From NCBI RefSeq assembly GCF_041296385.1, contig NC_091033.1:11798001-11862000 (forward strand): a stretch of DNA of 64,000 bases, in the 5' to 3' direction. The DNA comes from Aphelocoma coerulescens (taxonomy: Eukaryota > Chordata > Aves > Passeriformes > Corvidae). Every line of letters begins with the position of its first letter. Position 1 is the first letter of the stretch. Shown piece by piece: positions 25,761 to 38,100 of the stretch. The translations under genes and the position numbers were made by a program. Below the pieces are notes generated by a model. That model had not been told where the DNA came from and searched no databases. It was given only the letters and a program-made list of their open reading frames with translations.

Positions 25761-28700
25761 ACTGGAACTTTCTCCAAGAAAATTCAGTGGTGCCATCCTG
25801 AGAGAAAACACAACCCAGCAACAAACAGAGCAGTGCCTCTTTTTTAATGTAGCGAGTATACAGTACCTTTGAATTATGAGATCATTTTCCCATGGAAATT
25901 CAAAGTTCTTAACTGGACAAATTTTGGAAAGCATGCACTAATTATATCTCAGATATTTTGCAGTACTCAATGTATAGATGGACTCATTAGAGGAACACGT
26001 TCGTTCTTGCTTAAATCTTTTCTCTGAGCAAGTACATTAAGATACAGAAGACTGAACTCTTAATAAGGTAAATTCGTGTATTACCTCATATGAATAAGAA
26101 AAAATGCAGATTTTCCCTGACAACTGACAGCTATAAATTTCAAAAAAATAATGACCTCTGTTAAATGAACTACAGCACTAATGAAAATAACACAACCTCC
26201 AAAACTCCCCAGTCATACAGAACTGCCCAGCTCTGACATGCCAAGGTGAGCTTTCCCCCCTCAAAATGCTGATGCAGTTCTCTGCTGACCCTGGAAAACT
26301 CTGCCATAGAGTGGCAGATTATTTCATTGCTCTGAACTGACTCCTGAAAACATCTTTTTTTTTTTCTGTCAGTTTGGTTCTTGGCTTCTCTGCTGAGGAT
26401 ATCGACTCAGTGTGCAAATATTCAGTGATTTTCTGGTGCATGCACCTATTACCTCCCTTCTAACTTCTAACAACCTCCAGGCCACCAACAGCTACGAAGA
26501 GCAACCAGTCAAAAAAAAAGTAAATATTTTGTAATCTGATCCATAACAACCAATCCAAGCATGCAATAATTCTCCAGATGTAGTTAGAACTGTATAAAGC
26601 ACAAGATGAAAATATTCTCATGTGATACCTCACGTTTGACCTGAATCTCATTAAACAGGAGCAGGTACAGCCACAGAGCATCACAGGGAACCAAGGGGCT
26701 ACGGCAGCTCTCACAGGACCTAATGATGTAAGAGAAGGTATCAAAGCAGCCTGGACACCCCCAGAATAGATCTGCTCCCATCCTGATACCACCAACTTAT
26801 TAGAGATTTTTGGCAGCCTCACTCAGTTACATCAATAGATCTCACTGAGTCTAACTTGATTTGTTATTGATTTCCTAGAGGGTGTATTTGAAGCAGCAAT
26901 TTTAGTGATCTTTGGAGTGGAAATACAGGGCAAAGAGAAAGCTTTGCTTATAAAGAGGGACTCGAGAGTGTGTCATACTTCAATAAACTGAATTCAGGGG
27001 ATTTTTCCAACAGAAAATCTGCAGTTTTGGGGGAAAATGCAAATAATTTCAGACACGTTATCTGCTTTACTAGAAACCTGAACTACTTCAAATTCCAACA
27101 CCTGACTGTTAGCAGATCTGAAAATAGGTATCTTATCTTAAACCTGGCATATTTGTGACAGCTGTCATATATTTGCTGACATATCAGAGATTGAACTGTG
27201 GAGCTGTTGAAGCAAAAAAATGAAGCTGGTATAGGCTGAGCTAATAATCCCCAGACTGAGCTGCAAGCAGGTTCTTTCCAGGTAAGCCATAAAGCAAAGT
27301 ATGTGCTCAGCTGTTCACAGCAGACCTGGCATTGTGACATCTACAGGGGAGGGAAACTGTGAGCATCCAACCTGAATGGAAAATTTCAATGCACTCACAC
27401 TCGTGGAGCATCACGAGGTGTTACTAACAGAGGTGGATGCTGCATAAACTGTGGCTCAGCATTAAAGAGTCTTTCAATCTCACTCCAGAAGAACATCAAG
27501 CATGGAGTCATCAAAATTTCACATGGTTACATGTTACAGAAAGCTCATGGTTACTGCAGAAGCTACCACTGGATGAGAGACAAAAGAGCTACAAGAAAAA
27601 GGGTCCTTTACCACATCAAAAGATAGATCTGCCATTTTCAAGGCTTCACCCAGAGTCTTATCCACATATAAGCCCATAATATTTATTTTGGCTGTAAACA
27701 AATTGTATTTTTATATTAATGGGAAATGCCTTTTCTCTATAATGACCCCTAAGTACAGACTTCTACTGTGACCTCCATAAAATCATCTGAAATCCAGGTT
27801 TTTCCCTAAGAAAAGCCTACACACAGATTCTCATACCACAGCTTACTCTTTGTTATTAGATTGCTTATACACACCACTATTTTTTGTAGAGTAGCATCAA
27901 CATTTTTGATCATTAAACCTAAAGTAAATGTGTGGCAGATCAAATGTGATGGTTTTAGATATGTGAGGTTATATATAGACAAAGATGGAGGGGTTGGGTT
28001 GCCTTTTTTAAAATTATATCTACTCTAGGAGCCTCTAACTTCATACCACCATGAGGATTTCAGATGGCAATTGTTCTAAGTTTTCTAATCATCAAACCAT
28101 ACACATTGGATGTATTTTGGAATCACCTGAAAACAGAAAGAGCAGCCTAGAATAGCTGTGTAAAGCAATAAACGAGTCATCTTTGCACACTTTTCCTCAC
28201 TTCTCTCAATCCATTTTCTCCTGGCAGCTCCAGCAGTCACTGCCAAGAGAAGATGTAGGAGACACAACACATTTGTCCTTGTAAGCCTTTGTCAGCCCAT
28301 TTCTAATGTGATAACCTATTTTGTTTGATTAAAACGCATGAAAGTAGCTTTTAAAGCACATCCTACTACGGACTTTAATCCTTCCCGACCAGAAGGGGGG
28401 ATAGTGAAGATTTTTGTTGCTGTTTACTTATGCCAACACTCAAAATACTAACAGTGTTTACATTTGGCTGGGATAAAAATTTCTCCTATTACTTGGCAAT
28501 GTTTTGATTTTTTTTCAAGTTTTGAAGTTTTATGGAAGTTTCAAAACTAAGCACTGCAAATCACATTGATTAATACACTGAGCTCTGGAGAAAACTGCCA
28601 TGGCTAAGAGGAAATGCATATATTTATATAAACAACACAAAAAAATTGTCAATAAATATTTTCTAGAGTTTATTTACTGAATCATCTGATATGCCATGAT

Positions 28701-31554
28701 TTCAGAGGCAAGTTTTCCTAGTTATATCAATATAAAAAATGGAAATAGAAAGTCAAGGCCAGAGATCCTTTCCAGACACTAACCAAAAAATATACTATAA
28801 CCAAAAAAAATAATATAAATTGGTACAGAGCTTTACTTATTTCTTGTTACTTTAATGGAAACTCCATTATCCTACAATGCCTTACTTGTGATCTAGGTCT
28901 TTAGACAGTTGAAAAGGTCTTAATTTTTTATCCCTGAAATCCCAGCACAAACTATTCCAGGATTTTCTGTTGGTGTATCTTCTCATTTCTAGGCAAACAC
29001 ATTTGCACTGAGTTGATATAACAGTAAATAAAAAAGTTCATGGTAACTACACATATTCTATTATTATAATTGCTCTGAACAAAGATCTTCAGCAATAGTG
29101 TTATTTTTTAGAATGGTGGACAACATTTAATTAGGGAAGTAATTTCATTTTCCACAGTATTTAGGAGCTGAGGAATTTAGCCATCCACTTTTTCTGACAT
29201 TCATGTAAAGACCTCTCTTAAAGTACAAAGAAAATCTGTTTACACCTCCTTTCTCAGTATTCTGTGAACAAATTAGGCCTTCATTTTCTTTAGGCAAGTA
29301 CTTTGAGATTTCTGCAAGGCTGGAATTCTTTGCAGCTAAATGTGGATTTCTTTTTCCTTCTGAGGACTTGCATTTTGGATCAGTTGCTCAGCTTTAACAG
29401 TTGTAAACCATTGGCTGCAGTGTATTTACTCTTGGTTTGCAGATGTGTAACTAAGATGGAAAATAAAAAATGAAACTAAGAAAACTAGTGGGAAAACAGC
29501 TTTATTTTCTTCTTTATTAAACTGACTTTTAACGACTGAAATTCATTCAAAGCTGTTTCCCTCTTCCCAGAAAGCTTGAGTTTTAGGAATTTACAGCTTA
29601 GAGAAAAACAAATTAGCTAAGAATTATAGCTGAAAAATCACATTGTGGCATGTGATGTCAGGCTGCATCAGTCTTGCTTTATTCTATGATACAACTCACC
29701 AGGAGTGACACAATCCAAAGCGACTTTGCACAAGACAACATGTCAGCTAAAAAAACTGAAACAAACTACTTTTATCAACATTATAGCTTAGACAAGTCCA
29801 CTTTTAAGAATGACAATTTACTACTTTCAAAATGGAAGGTAAAAAAAGGAAAGAGATAAAAGAATATGGCTAAAATGTTTATAAACCATACAAGAACAGT
29901 ATGTACACTAGAGACTCCAGGGATTTTGTTAATTTTCTGTGTTATCTACACATTCTAGGGCAAACCTCACACATTTCTGTCATCTGCCCAGCACCTTTGT
30001 GCACACAAAGCCAATGAAAATCTAATTCAGTAGAAACACAAGCAATCATTGCCAACACACACGTGCACTCCCCACTTCCTAAACTGATCAGAAGCTGCTC
30101 CTCCAGAAAGGGCTGAGATCAAGGATCACCTCCAGTCATTCTCCTGTTAATGAGGTTCCTACATACACAAAGACTATTTTGGAATATCCACAATGGAGTT
30201 TGCTCTGGTTTCTCTTGCTGTTCCAGGGCTTCTTGCTCACTGATTTTTGAAACAGGAAGCTCACTTTCCTCTTATCTCTTTGGGGTGCTGCCTGTACTTT
30301 TATTAAGGTATCAGGTGTGATGCAGAGACTGGAATGGGGTTCACAGGACGGCTGTTCGGTCAAAACAGCAAGTCACGTTACCTAGTTAAAAAGTTAATTG
30401 ATGTATTATAACACTTCCCAAATATTTCTGTTCTTTTTTTCCTTTTCTCTTCATGTGAACAGTTCCTTTGTGTCCTCCCTGCACCTAAACCCACAATTTC
30501 TCCAATTATAAAACTCAACTGAAGCCAAATTCAAAGTGTGTATTAGCACAGGCTGTGATTCCATGGCAGGGAGGTGCAATGGGCATGGGGTCAAATGTTG
30601 AGATGAATTGAGCTTGACATCTTTCAGGGACATTCTTGCACATCTGAATTGCAGAATGTGCTCTGTGCCAGCCTAATTCAATTGATAACAGAGGCTTCAC
30701 ACTGACCACGACACATTTCCCACGTACAAGCGTTTAAGCACAATGGGATTTTCTTAGAATGTTTCTGGAAACATAATGAATTAGAGATTATATTAAGAGC
30801 ATAATACAATACAAGGCTAAAATCTAACTGTTATCTTTAGCTTTCTTGGGAAAAGAGCAATTTTTATGTGTTTTAGCAGGTCTTTCAGAATCATTTTTAA
30901 ACCGGTAAAGTTATCTCCACACTAAATATATTCAGTAAGAGGCAGAATCTGTCAGATATTTAGATACCTACTCTATATGGGGAAATGCAGGAAACAACTG
31001 AATTCTCTACAATCTACATGAACTCAGTGGAAAATGTCCCACATGGTGCCTAGAAATACTACTTGCTATTAAGACCTCAAATGCCAGCTATAATCTAGAC
31101 ATCTGTAATCAGCCAATCAATATTTACTTTTCATAATAAAATAAGAAACCATTTTCTACATACCATCCAAAAAAAAAGCAAGCATTTAACCGTACAGACT
31201 CGTATGCCTTTTAAATTGCTGTCCCTATCTTTACTCCCACTTATAAATCAAAAACTAGAAAAGGTACCAATATGTTATGCATTGCACCGTAAAAATTTAA
31301 AATCAGATTAGAAAACATGGTTGCCATGGTACCTGAGAGCTACAGTTTCATGCAAAGCAATTTAACAGATGCAGAAGAATTGAACCTTACAGCAGGCATG
31401 GTATCATTTTTAGATAAACTTAAGAAGAAGCTGTAAGGATATTTCCAGATGGCTGGATGGCTTCTTGTTCTGCATTTCAGGAAGCTGCATCTCTGTGTTT
31501 GCAACTGCTTCAAACCCTCTCAAAGGGCTGAAATGTTCCAAGGAAGAAAACTGG
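25761..31554. other. Non-coding AT-rich stretch
   Basis: No gene was recognised. A minus-strand frame at 26460-26822 (120 codons) is rich in hydrophobic and aromatic residues but has no familiar motif. An ATTCTATGAT word near 29680 resembles the CR1 end, but without the preceding CR1 blocks it is not called. Confidence 0.55.
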
Positions 31555-31600
31555 ATGTTACTCGAGTCAATGGGGGTTTTGCCACTGACTTCAAAGAAGA
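31555..31600. repeat. Possible ancient sauropsid interspersed repeat
   Basis: GAGTCAATGGGGGTTTTGCC followed by ACTGACTTCAAAG resembles the GTCAATGGGAGTTTTGCC/TTGACTTCAATGG words I remember as recurrent in old repeats of birds, turtles and crocodilians. The two halves are also partly inverted (TCAATGG versus CACTGA). Family name and limits cannot be fixed by eye. Confidence 0.35.
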
Positions 31601-34600
31601 CAAGGTTTCCCCTTGGCTCTTTGAAGAAGGATGAGAAAAAGAAGCATTTAGGGAGAACACTGACCTCGAGCCAACCAGGTCAGGCTAGCCCACACTATGG
31701 CCCTGCTCCCTCACTCACAGGAAATATTCCTGCAGCCTATTTTTACAAAAGCTGCTTCTCTGGATCCCCTGTATTAAGTTTAAGGGGAAAAGGTTCACAG
31801 ATTAATGAGAATAATTTCTATTTCACAGTATGATTTGCAGGTGTTGTACATATTCTTTCCTTTGTCCAGGGGCACTATTGAGGAGAGAGAACAAAGAAAG
31901 AAACATCGGGAATACTCTGGCACATAAAAGGCAGAAATAATAGGGACTAAAAAATACCTACTTTTCTATGCAAAAGACTTTTTTTTTTCCCAAAAAAGGA
32001 AAAGTCACCTTTTTGCATTGTTCTTACAGGAACATTACACTGGAGGGCTCCTTCTCCTGACATCATTGAAATTTGATTCACAGAGACATCTAAGTTGCCC
32101 AAGAAAAATCTACTACTTTGACAACCAAGAACCACCTCGACAGACTATTAAATTACTCATCAGGAGTCTGGGCTGGCCTTTCAAATTGTTAAACACCTAC
32201 TATTTTCTGTTCTGGCAGCAAATTGATGGTCACGAGAGCAAGCTGGTCATTCTTCCAGATTTTTTTTTTGACCTGGTCAAAAGCCCGTAAGTTCAATGCT
32301 TTTTAAAACTTAGTCATTTCAGCATGACTAAACATTAGAAAGGTTTAAAAAATCTGTTCCCAGCAGTTTGCTCCGTGTAATTTATACACCTCAGCCTGTG
32401 AGCTCGTTAATAGCAAGAGCTAAATCTGAAGATGAAAAGCTGCCTCCTGTTTTGCTGGGCCACCAAGAGGCAGTGCTCTGCCTCCCACTGCACTTCATTC
32501 CCTGATTTCTGGGCTCATCCAGGAGGAGCAGATGTGGCAAACAGGCAGCTAGAAAAAAAAGGGAAATTGGCACCAGCTTCCTTCGGTGCTTTAGTGAGAT
32601 TATTTACTCTAAGAGACACACTCCTAAAACCAACTTCTGATCACGTCAAGTACCATAGAGGGCTTTGTGCACTAAAAGAATTTGAGAGAAAAGCAAGCCA
32701 ACAAACAGGGAATCTGCCCCAGACAAGTGCCTTGATTGCTGTTATTCTGCAGCCCAACGGGATTGCTGAGCAAGAGAAAAGATAAAGGAGCCCTTTGTAG
32801 GCACTTGCAATGACACAGCACACGTGTATGCACATCATGTACCACCTTTCACTGCTTTATCCTTTGCTGCTGGGGTTTAGTTTTGAAGGAATTATCTCAC
32901 TTTGTAGCACAGAGGATTGCCAGTGGTTTCAGAAAGCCTTTTAGGTAGATATAACTCAGTTTAAAAATAGCATTTTAACAGAAAGGAAAAAAAAAGATAC
33001 AAAATTCCCACTCCCTCAATGAATAATTTAATTTTACCAAGAAAAATGAGGTATTGTGTTCAGACAGCAGCACAATGTGCTGCGGTGAGTTGTAAATTGC
33101 TGAGGCAATATCCCAATGTCCTGACACCAAATTTGAAGGGCCACACTCTTCCCTCCTCAGATGTTTCCCTGCCACTCTGTACAGCCAGATCCCACAGAGC
33201 CACCTTCTGCTCATCTCTTCCTTCCCCATCAGGGAGGTAGAAGGTGAGGAGCAGGGACAGCCACCCACAGCCACCAGGCCCTGCAGCAGGTTGGGTTCAT
33301 TAGAGCCCTGGCACGGAAAATCTCCTCATTGAAATTCCCCTTCCTGCACCTGGAACGTGCTCTCCTCAAGGAAGCTGCACTCACAAAGTGACAGTGCCTT
33401 GCCTGCTGTGTCTAGGCCTGATTAAGAGGACACACAAAATCTTCAGATTTTTAATTCATTTCCAGTCTACCAGGAAAGAAGAGTGGCCATCCCACCCACT
33501 GCCTCTCCCTGCAGACTCAAAGAAGAGATGTGGGATGGGAATTCCTTGAGTGGCTGCTCTGGGAGAGTCCTTCCCTCTCTGGCTGTTTTCCAGCACTTTT
33601 TCCCTCCTGTCTTCAACCTGTTTGCTATGTCTGTATTTTAAAAGCCTCAGAAATTCTGAGGAAGCAGGAACTGAGGTCCCAGGCCTGTCCCTTCTTGGCA
33701 GTGCCTGGCCAGGAGGCTGCTCCAGCTCCTCTGCAGACCCAGAACTGGTGGGACAGGGAGGAGATGAGGCTGTGAGAGGTGTTTGCTGCAGAGTCCCATT
33801 TTCAGCAGAGCTGGAAGGTCCAGGTTAGCTGAGGTTTTTAAGGCACTCTGAGATTCTTCCATCACCCACAGGAGGAAAAGAAAGGGTATAAAAGGCTGAC
33901 TTATTTAGGACCTGAACTGGAGATGGATCATATGAGAAGTTGAGATGCCTTGAGACAGTTTTTGGAGGGCCCACCTATTTTAGTATTTTATCTGTTATTT
34001 TTACAGTCCTTCATAACTCCTTTTTCTGGAAAATGAGGCAATTTGGGACAATGGAACTGCAGCAGTGTAAAAGAATTTTCTTTACTAACCTTCACTGTGC
34101 TGATTTTGACAGCACAAACTTCAGCTTGAGGCAGACAGGGAGAGCAAATGTGATGAGCCACCACCAAAGGAAGGCTGCTGTCTGCAGCCCGAGCATTCTC
34201 TTCATCCTAAAGAATCTATCTCTCAAGCCTCTGCTGTTTATATAGACATGACAAGGCTCAGCCTTACATTTCTGGTTCTAATTAATTAGGTGAGAATACT
34301 GAAACACTTGATTTTTAGGGAAGGGCAACAAACATTTCAATCTTGACTCTTCCTTTCCTTGCTACCACTCAGCCTATTGAGAAAAATTATATAAGGTTCA
34401 GGCTGTTTAATTCCATTTTGAAGAATGCATTCAACAGCACTTAAAAAGTGATACCATTAGCTATTCTTTTCCTCCAATATGTTTCATATTAACAATAAAG
34501 CATCATAGTGAAGAATGATTATTAAAATCTAAGCAATAGGGGCTTTAGAATAAATGAACTGGCACACTTGACTAACCTTGAAACCTGCTTTATAGATTAA

Positions 34601-34942
34601 AAGTGCTTTTTTTGCCATGAACACTTCAGTTGCTTCACTTTCTTTATATTTTTCTGTATCTGAATTGTATTTCATTCTTTCCCCTCATACCCTTGCTTCT
34701 ATTCAAACAAGGCAAGTCATTCTGAAAGCCCTGAATGTGCACCTGATCACTGAGTTTTCCTACTTTTAGGTCATCAACAATGGGCTCCTACTCACACCGA
34801 GGTTCTCAAAGTTTCATCAGTGAGCACACAAAACCTATGCTCATGTAGAGATTGATCAAATTGATCAATCAGGGCATTTATGCAGGTGGTACATTTTATT
34901 ACTCAACTCCCACTTGAATACTGACCTCTAAGTTTAAAACAG
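31601..34942. other. Non-coding stretch with GC-richer middle
   Basis: No gene was recognised. The span 33130-33830 is richer in GC, and short frames overlap on both strands (for example 33530-33865), which suggests composition and not coding. A GAGGTTCTCAAAGT word near 34799 resembles a hAT terminus but stands alone. Confidence 0.5.
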
Positions 34943-35000
34943 AATAATTTAGAGTATTTAAATTTAGAGTATAATTTAGTATAATAATTTAGAGTATTTA
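34943..35000. repeat. Local AT-rich duplication, 40-bp period
   Basis: AATAATTTAGAGTATTTA occurs exactly at 34943-34960 and 34983-35000, with partial copies (AATTTAGAGTATAATTTAGT) between. This is a recent local duplication by slippage. Confidence 0.85.
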
Positions 35001-35111
35001 ATATACCCGTTGGTATAGAATATTGTGTTTGGCAATTACAGCATAGTGTGAATTGTGACAACAGTCTGTATTAAAAGACTTCTATCCCAACAAAAACTGC
35101 AGTTCTATTGG

Positions 35112-35132
35112 AAAAAAAAAAAAAAAAAAAAA
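35112..35132. repeat. Poly(A) tract, 21 A
   Basis: An uninterrupted A run followed by GAAAGAAA. No retroposed body or flanking duplication is apparent. Confidence 0.9.
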
Positions 35133-38100
35133 GAAAGAAACACCTAAAAGTCTAAGAAACAACTCATAACAAGATATTACCAAAAGCTTTTAATTTACGG
35201 GGCACATGAGAGAGACATTAAAATGAAGATAAAATGGATAGGGTAGCACAATTATAACACATTATAACATTGATAAAAGAAAAGAAAGGGGGGAAGAAGT
35301 GTAACAGAACTGAAAACAAACTTGCACCTTTGTGGTTTGTGTACACACACAGCTGAAAGGTATGCAACAAAAATTGCATGAAGAAACATAAAAGGCAACA
35401 AGATAACAAGCAAAATCAATGTACAGCCACTTCAAGTCCAAAAAGAAGTGAAAAGGAATAAAATAGAAATCAATGGTATTTAAAAGGATTAAAAACAATA
35501 GCCCATCCATAAAGCACATTTCCCTTTTGGTTTTTAATTGACTTTAACATCTAGAGCAAACAGCACAGGCCACTGCGCTGCAGATGGCTGCACAGCAATT
35601 TGTTCCTGTAAGGAAAGCTTTCAAATTTGTTAATTTATCTCATTAGCAAAACAATCAGTTTCATTTGAGATGAGCACAAAATCCTTTGACATTCTGTACC
35701 TGTGTAGAACAGGCTGGTGTTGGGTGGGGAGAGCACAGATCTAGAGTTCTCCAGCAGGGTTGATGTGTTTATTTGGGATAAGTGTTCTGTTACATGCAGG
35801 CAGGGAAAGGGCCAGCATCCTTTCCTGCACAAAGCTGAAACAGTCGTGTTTGCAGGGAAAGGGGCCTTGGGAATCTCGTCCTAACACACTCCTCACATCC
35901 ACAAATGAGTGTACTCCAGCAAATACAATTGGCTTTCCTTACCAGGCAGAGGATGGCTAAAAGCAATAGATCCAGGCAGTCACAGATCTGACATTTCTTT
36001 CTATTTGTTGCCCTTCCCCTGCTCTGGCTCCTACTTCCCAGCTCTGATGTGTGCTGGTGTGTAAGAGAGGTGCACGGACAAGAACCCTCCTCTGCTCCCC
36101 GTCTCCAATGGAGCAGGGGCACACTTGGGTCAAGGAAAAGTCAGAGCTTTTGGCCATTACAAGAAGGTGTGGGATGACAATGGTTTTTTTGACAAGAAAG
36201 GGGGAAAAGAAATCACAGGAGGAAGGGTCAAGGCTCATAGTTAAAAGCTACAGTTCTTCATGGATTCTTACCTCAGGGAATAAAACTATTCCCTCATGGT
36301 CAGAGACCCACATTTTATCATGAAATAAATTCCCCTTTCATTTTATGCCAAGCCCCAGCTTATTTACAAGTCCATGTAGGCAGCTGATTCCTGGCACTAT
36401 CTGGCCAAACAATGACTAATTGTTACTGACTTCCCAGATGGTCATTCTAATAACTGGAGAAGGGCAACCAACCCAGCAATCAGGTTTCATTTAGCTGAGG
36501 ACAGCACAACAGCTGTCTTTTCCTTTCCTACACACTCAAGCAGAGCTTTCTGTTGTTCCAGCAGTCTCTTGAGCATGCAGCAAATAGAGCTCCAATGAGC
36601 TGGAAAGCCCTGCTTTAGATGATGCTTTGCTGAGTTCTCCCCTGCCCCTCCTTTCACACTGCTCTGCATTTCTCTCCACTACAGTTGCACTGTAACTTTT
36701 GGTGGGGAAAGTGGCTTAAATGCAAGTGCTACCCCCAGCCTGTTCAAAGCATTTACATTCAAAGGTGTCTTATGAGAGAGTATCCAAAACCCACACAGAA
36801 GTCAGAGCCTTTGCAAATTGACAATTCAGTTCAGTTGGTTCTCGCTCAGCTTGGGATGGACTGGTTGGTTCTGCAGCTCTGGATACCATTATGAAAGAAA
36901 GGCATACACAGCTCAAATGGAAAGGCTTTTCCCGAGGAATATTACAGCCACAGAAAGCAAGAGAGGTCAAACTTTTGCCTGGGAGAAACTGTCTTGGCTT
37001 AAATAAGGCCAAATAAGCCAGAGGAAACTTTGAGGCAGAGACAGTCTGGCACATGCTCTGATATAAACACTGAAACTGGGATGATAATTCCTGGAACAGC
37101 TTTTGGCTGCAGCAGAATTAAAACTCTTTCAACTGTGTGTTTGCACTTCAGCAGAAAACCATTTCTATCCTAAATTTATATTTGAATGTGTTATGGTTCC
37201 TGACTTCCAGACTGAATACAATTCAGCCAAGTGCCAGTCTTGAAACACTATCAGCTACTGAGTCTAATATTATCTCAGGTGAGAAACCAGATGTCCTCCA
37301 CAGAGTTTTACTTTGTCACATTTCTTTCCTTGGTTTTCTAGACCAGCCTTTTAGACCATGTATTTGGCCCAGTATTAGCCCAGGAGCAGCAGGTTTAACA
37401 GACCACATGTGAGGCAGGATGCAAAACTCGGAAAGCTGAGGGAAGAGGAGATTTTTGGCCGGTACATTGTACCCGAGGCTTGTCCTGACCCCAGTTGTCA
37501 CCACTGTGCTCCAGTTCTCAGTGGTGCCAGCACCAAAAGCCCACTGACTGCCTTCCTCCCGTGGCAGGATTTGGATCACCCTGCAAGCCCTGTAACAGCA
37601 GAGCTCCTCTGCTCATCACATCGTGCAGCTCCACCACTGGAAACCCTTCCCTAACAAGTCTCAGGTGACCTACCCTACATTAGCCATTTGCAGAACAATT
37701 ACACGGGTAAATGCTACAAATAGCTAATCCCAGCACGCTTTCCCCTTTGTTTCTTTTCCTCCTAAAAATATCAGACATGGGAAGTCAAGGCTTGTAGCAC
37801 AACAGAATTCCAAACTGCTTCTTGCCTTGTGGTTTTTAATTGCTCTCATGTTGGAAATATGCAGATGTCATTACAAATTGTTTGTGAAATCCTTTCACTG
37901 GGAAATGCTATCATCTAAATGCCAAAAGATGAGTTTACAAATAATACAGTTGCTCATGTATTGCTCTGAAAGGGAATATATTACCCTAAACTTAAAAGGT
38001 AAACTACACCATTTTAGGGGGCTGGTAAATCACTTTCCAGCTAGACACAATTGTTCCAAACACAGCATATCAGATATTCCTAAATGATTAATTTCTAAGC

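Noticed and set aside
25584..25934. Long overlapping minus-strand frames of 116-120 codons beside the FAM217B-like block
   Set aside because: They are in other frames from the block with FAM217B motifs and resemble nothing known; they are shadows of the GC-rich flank.
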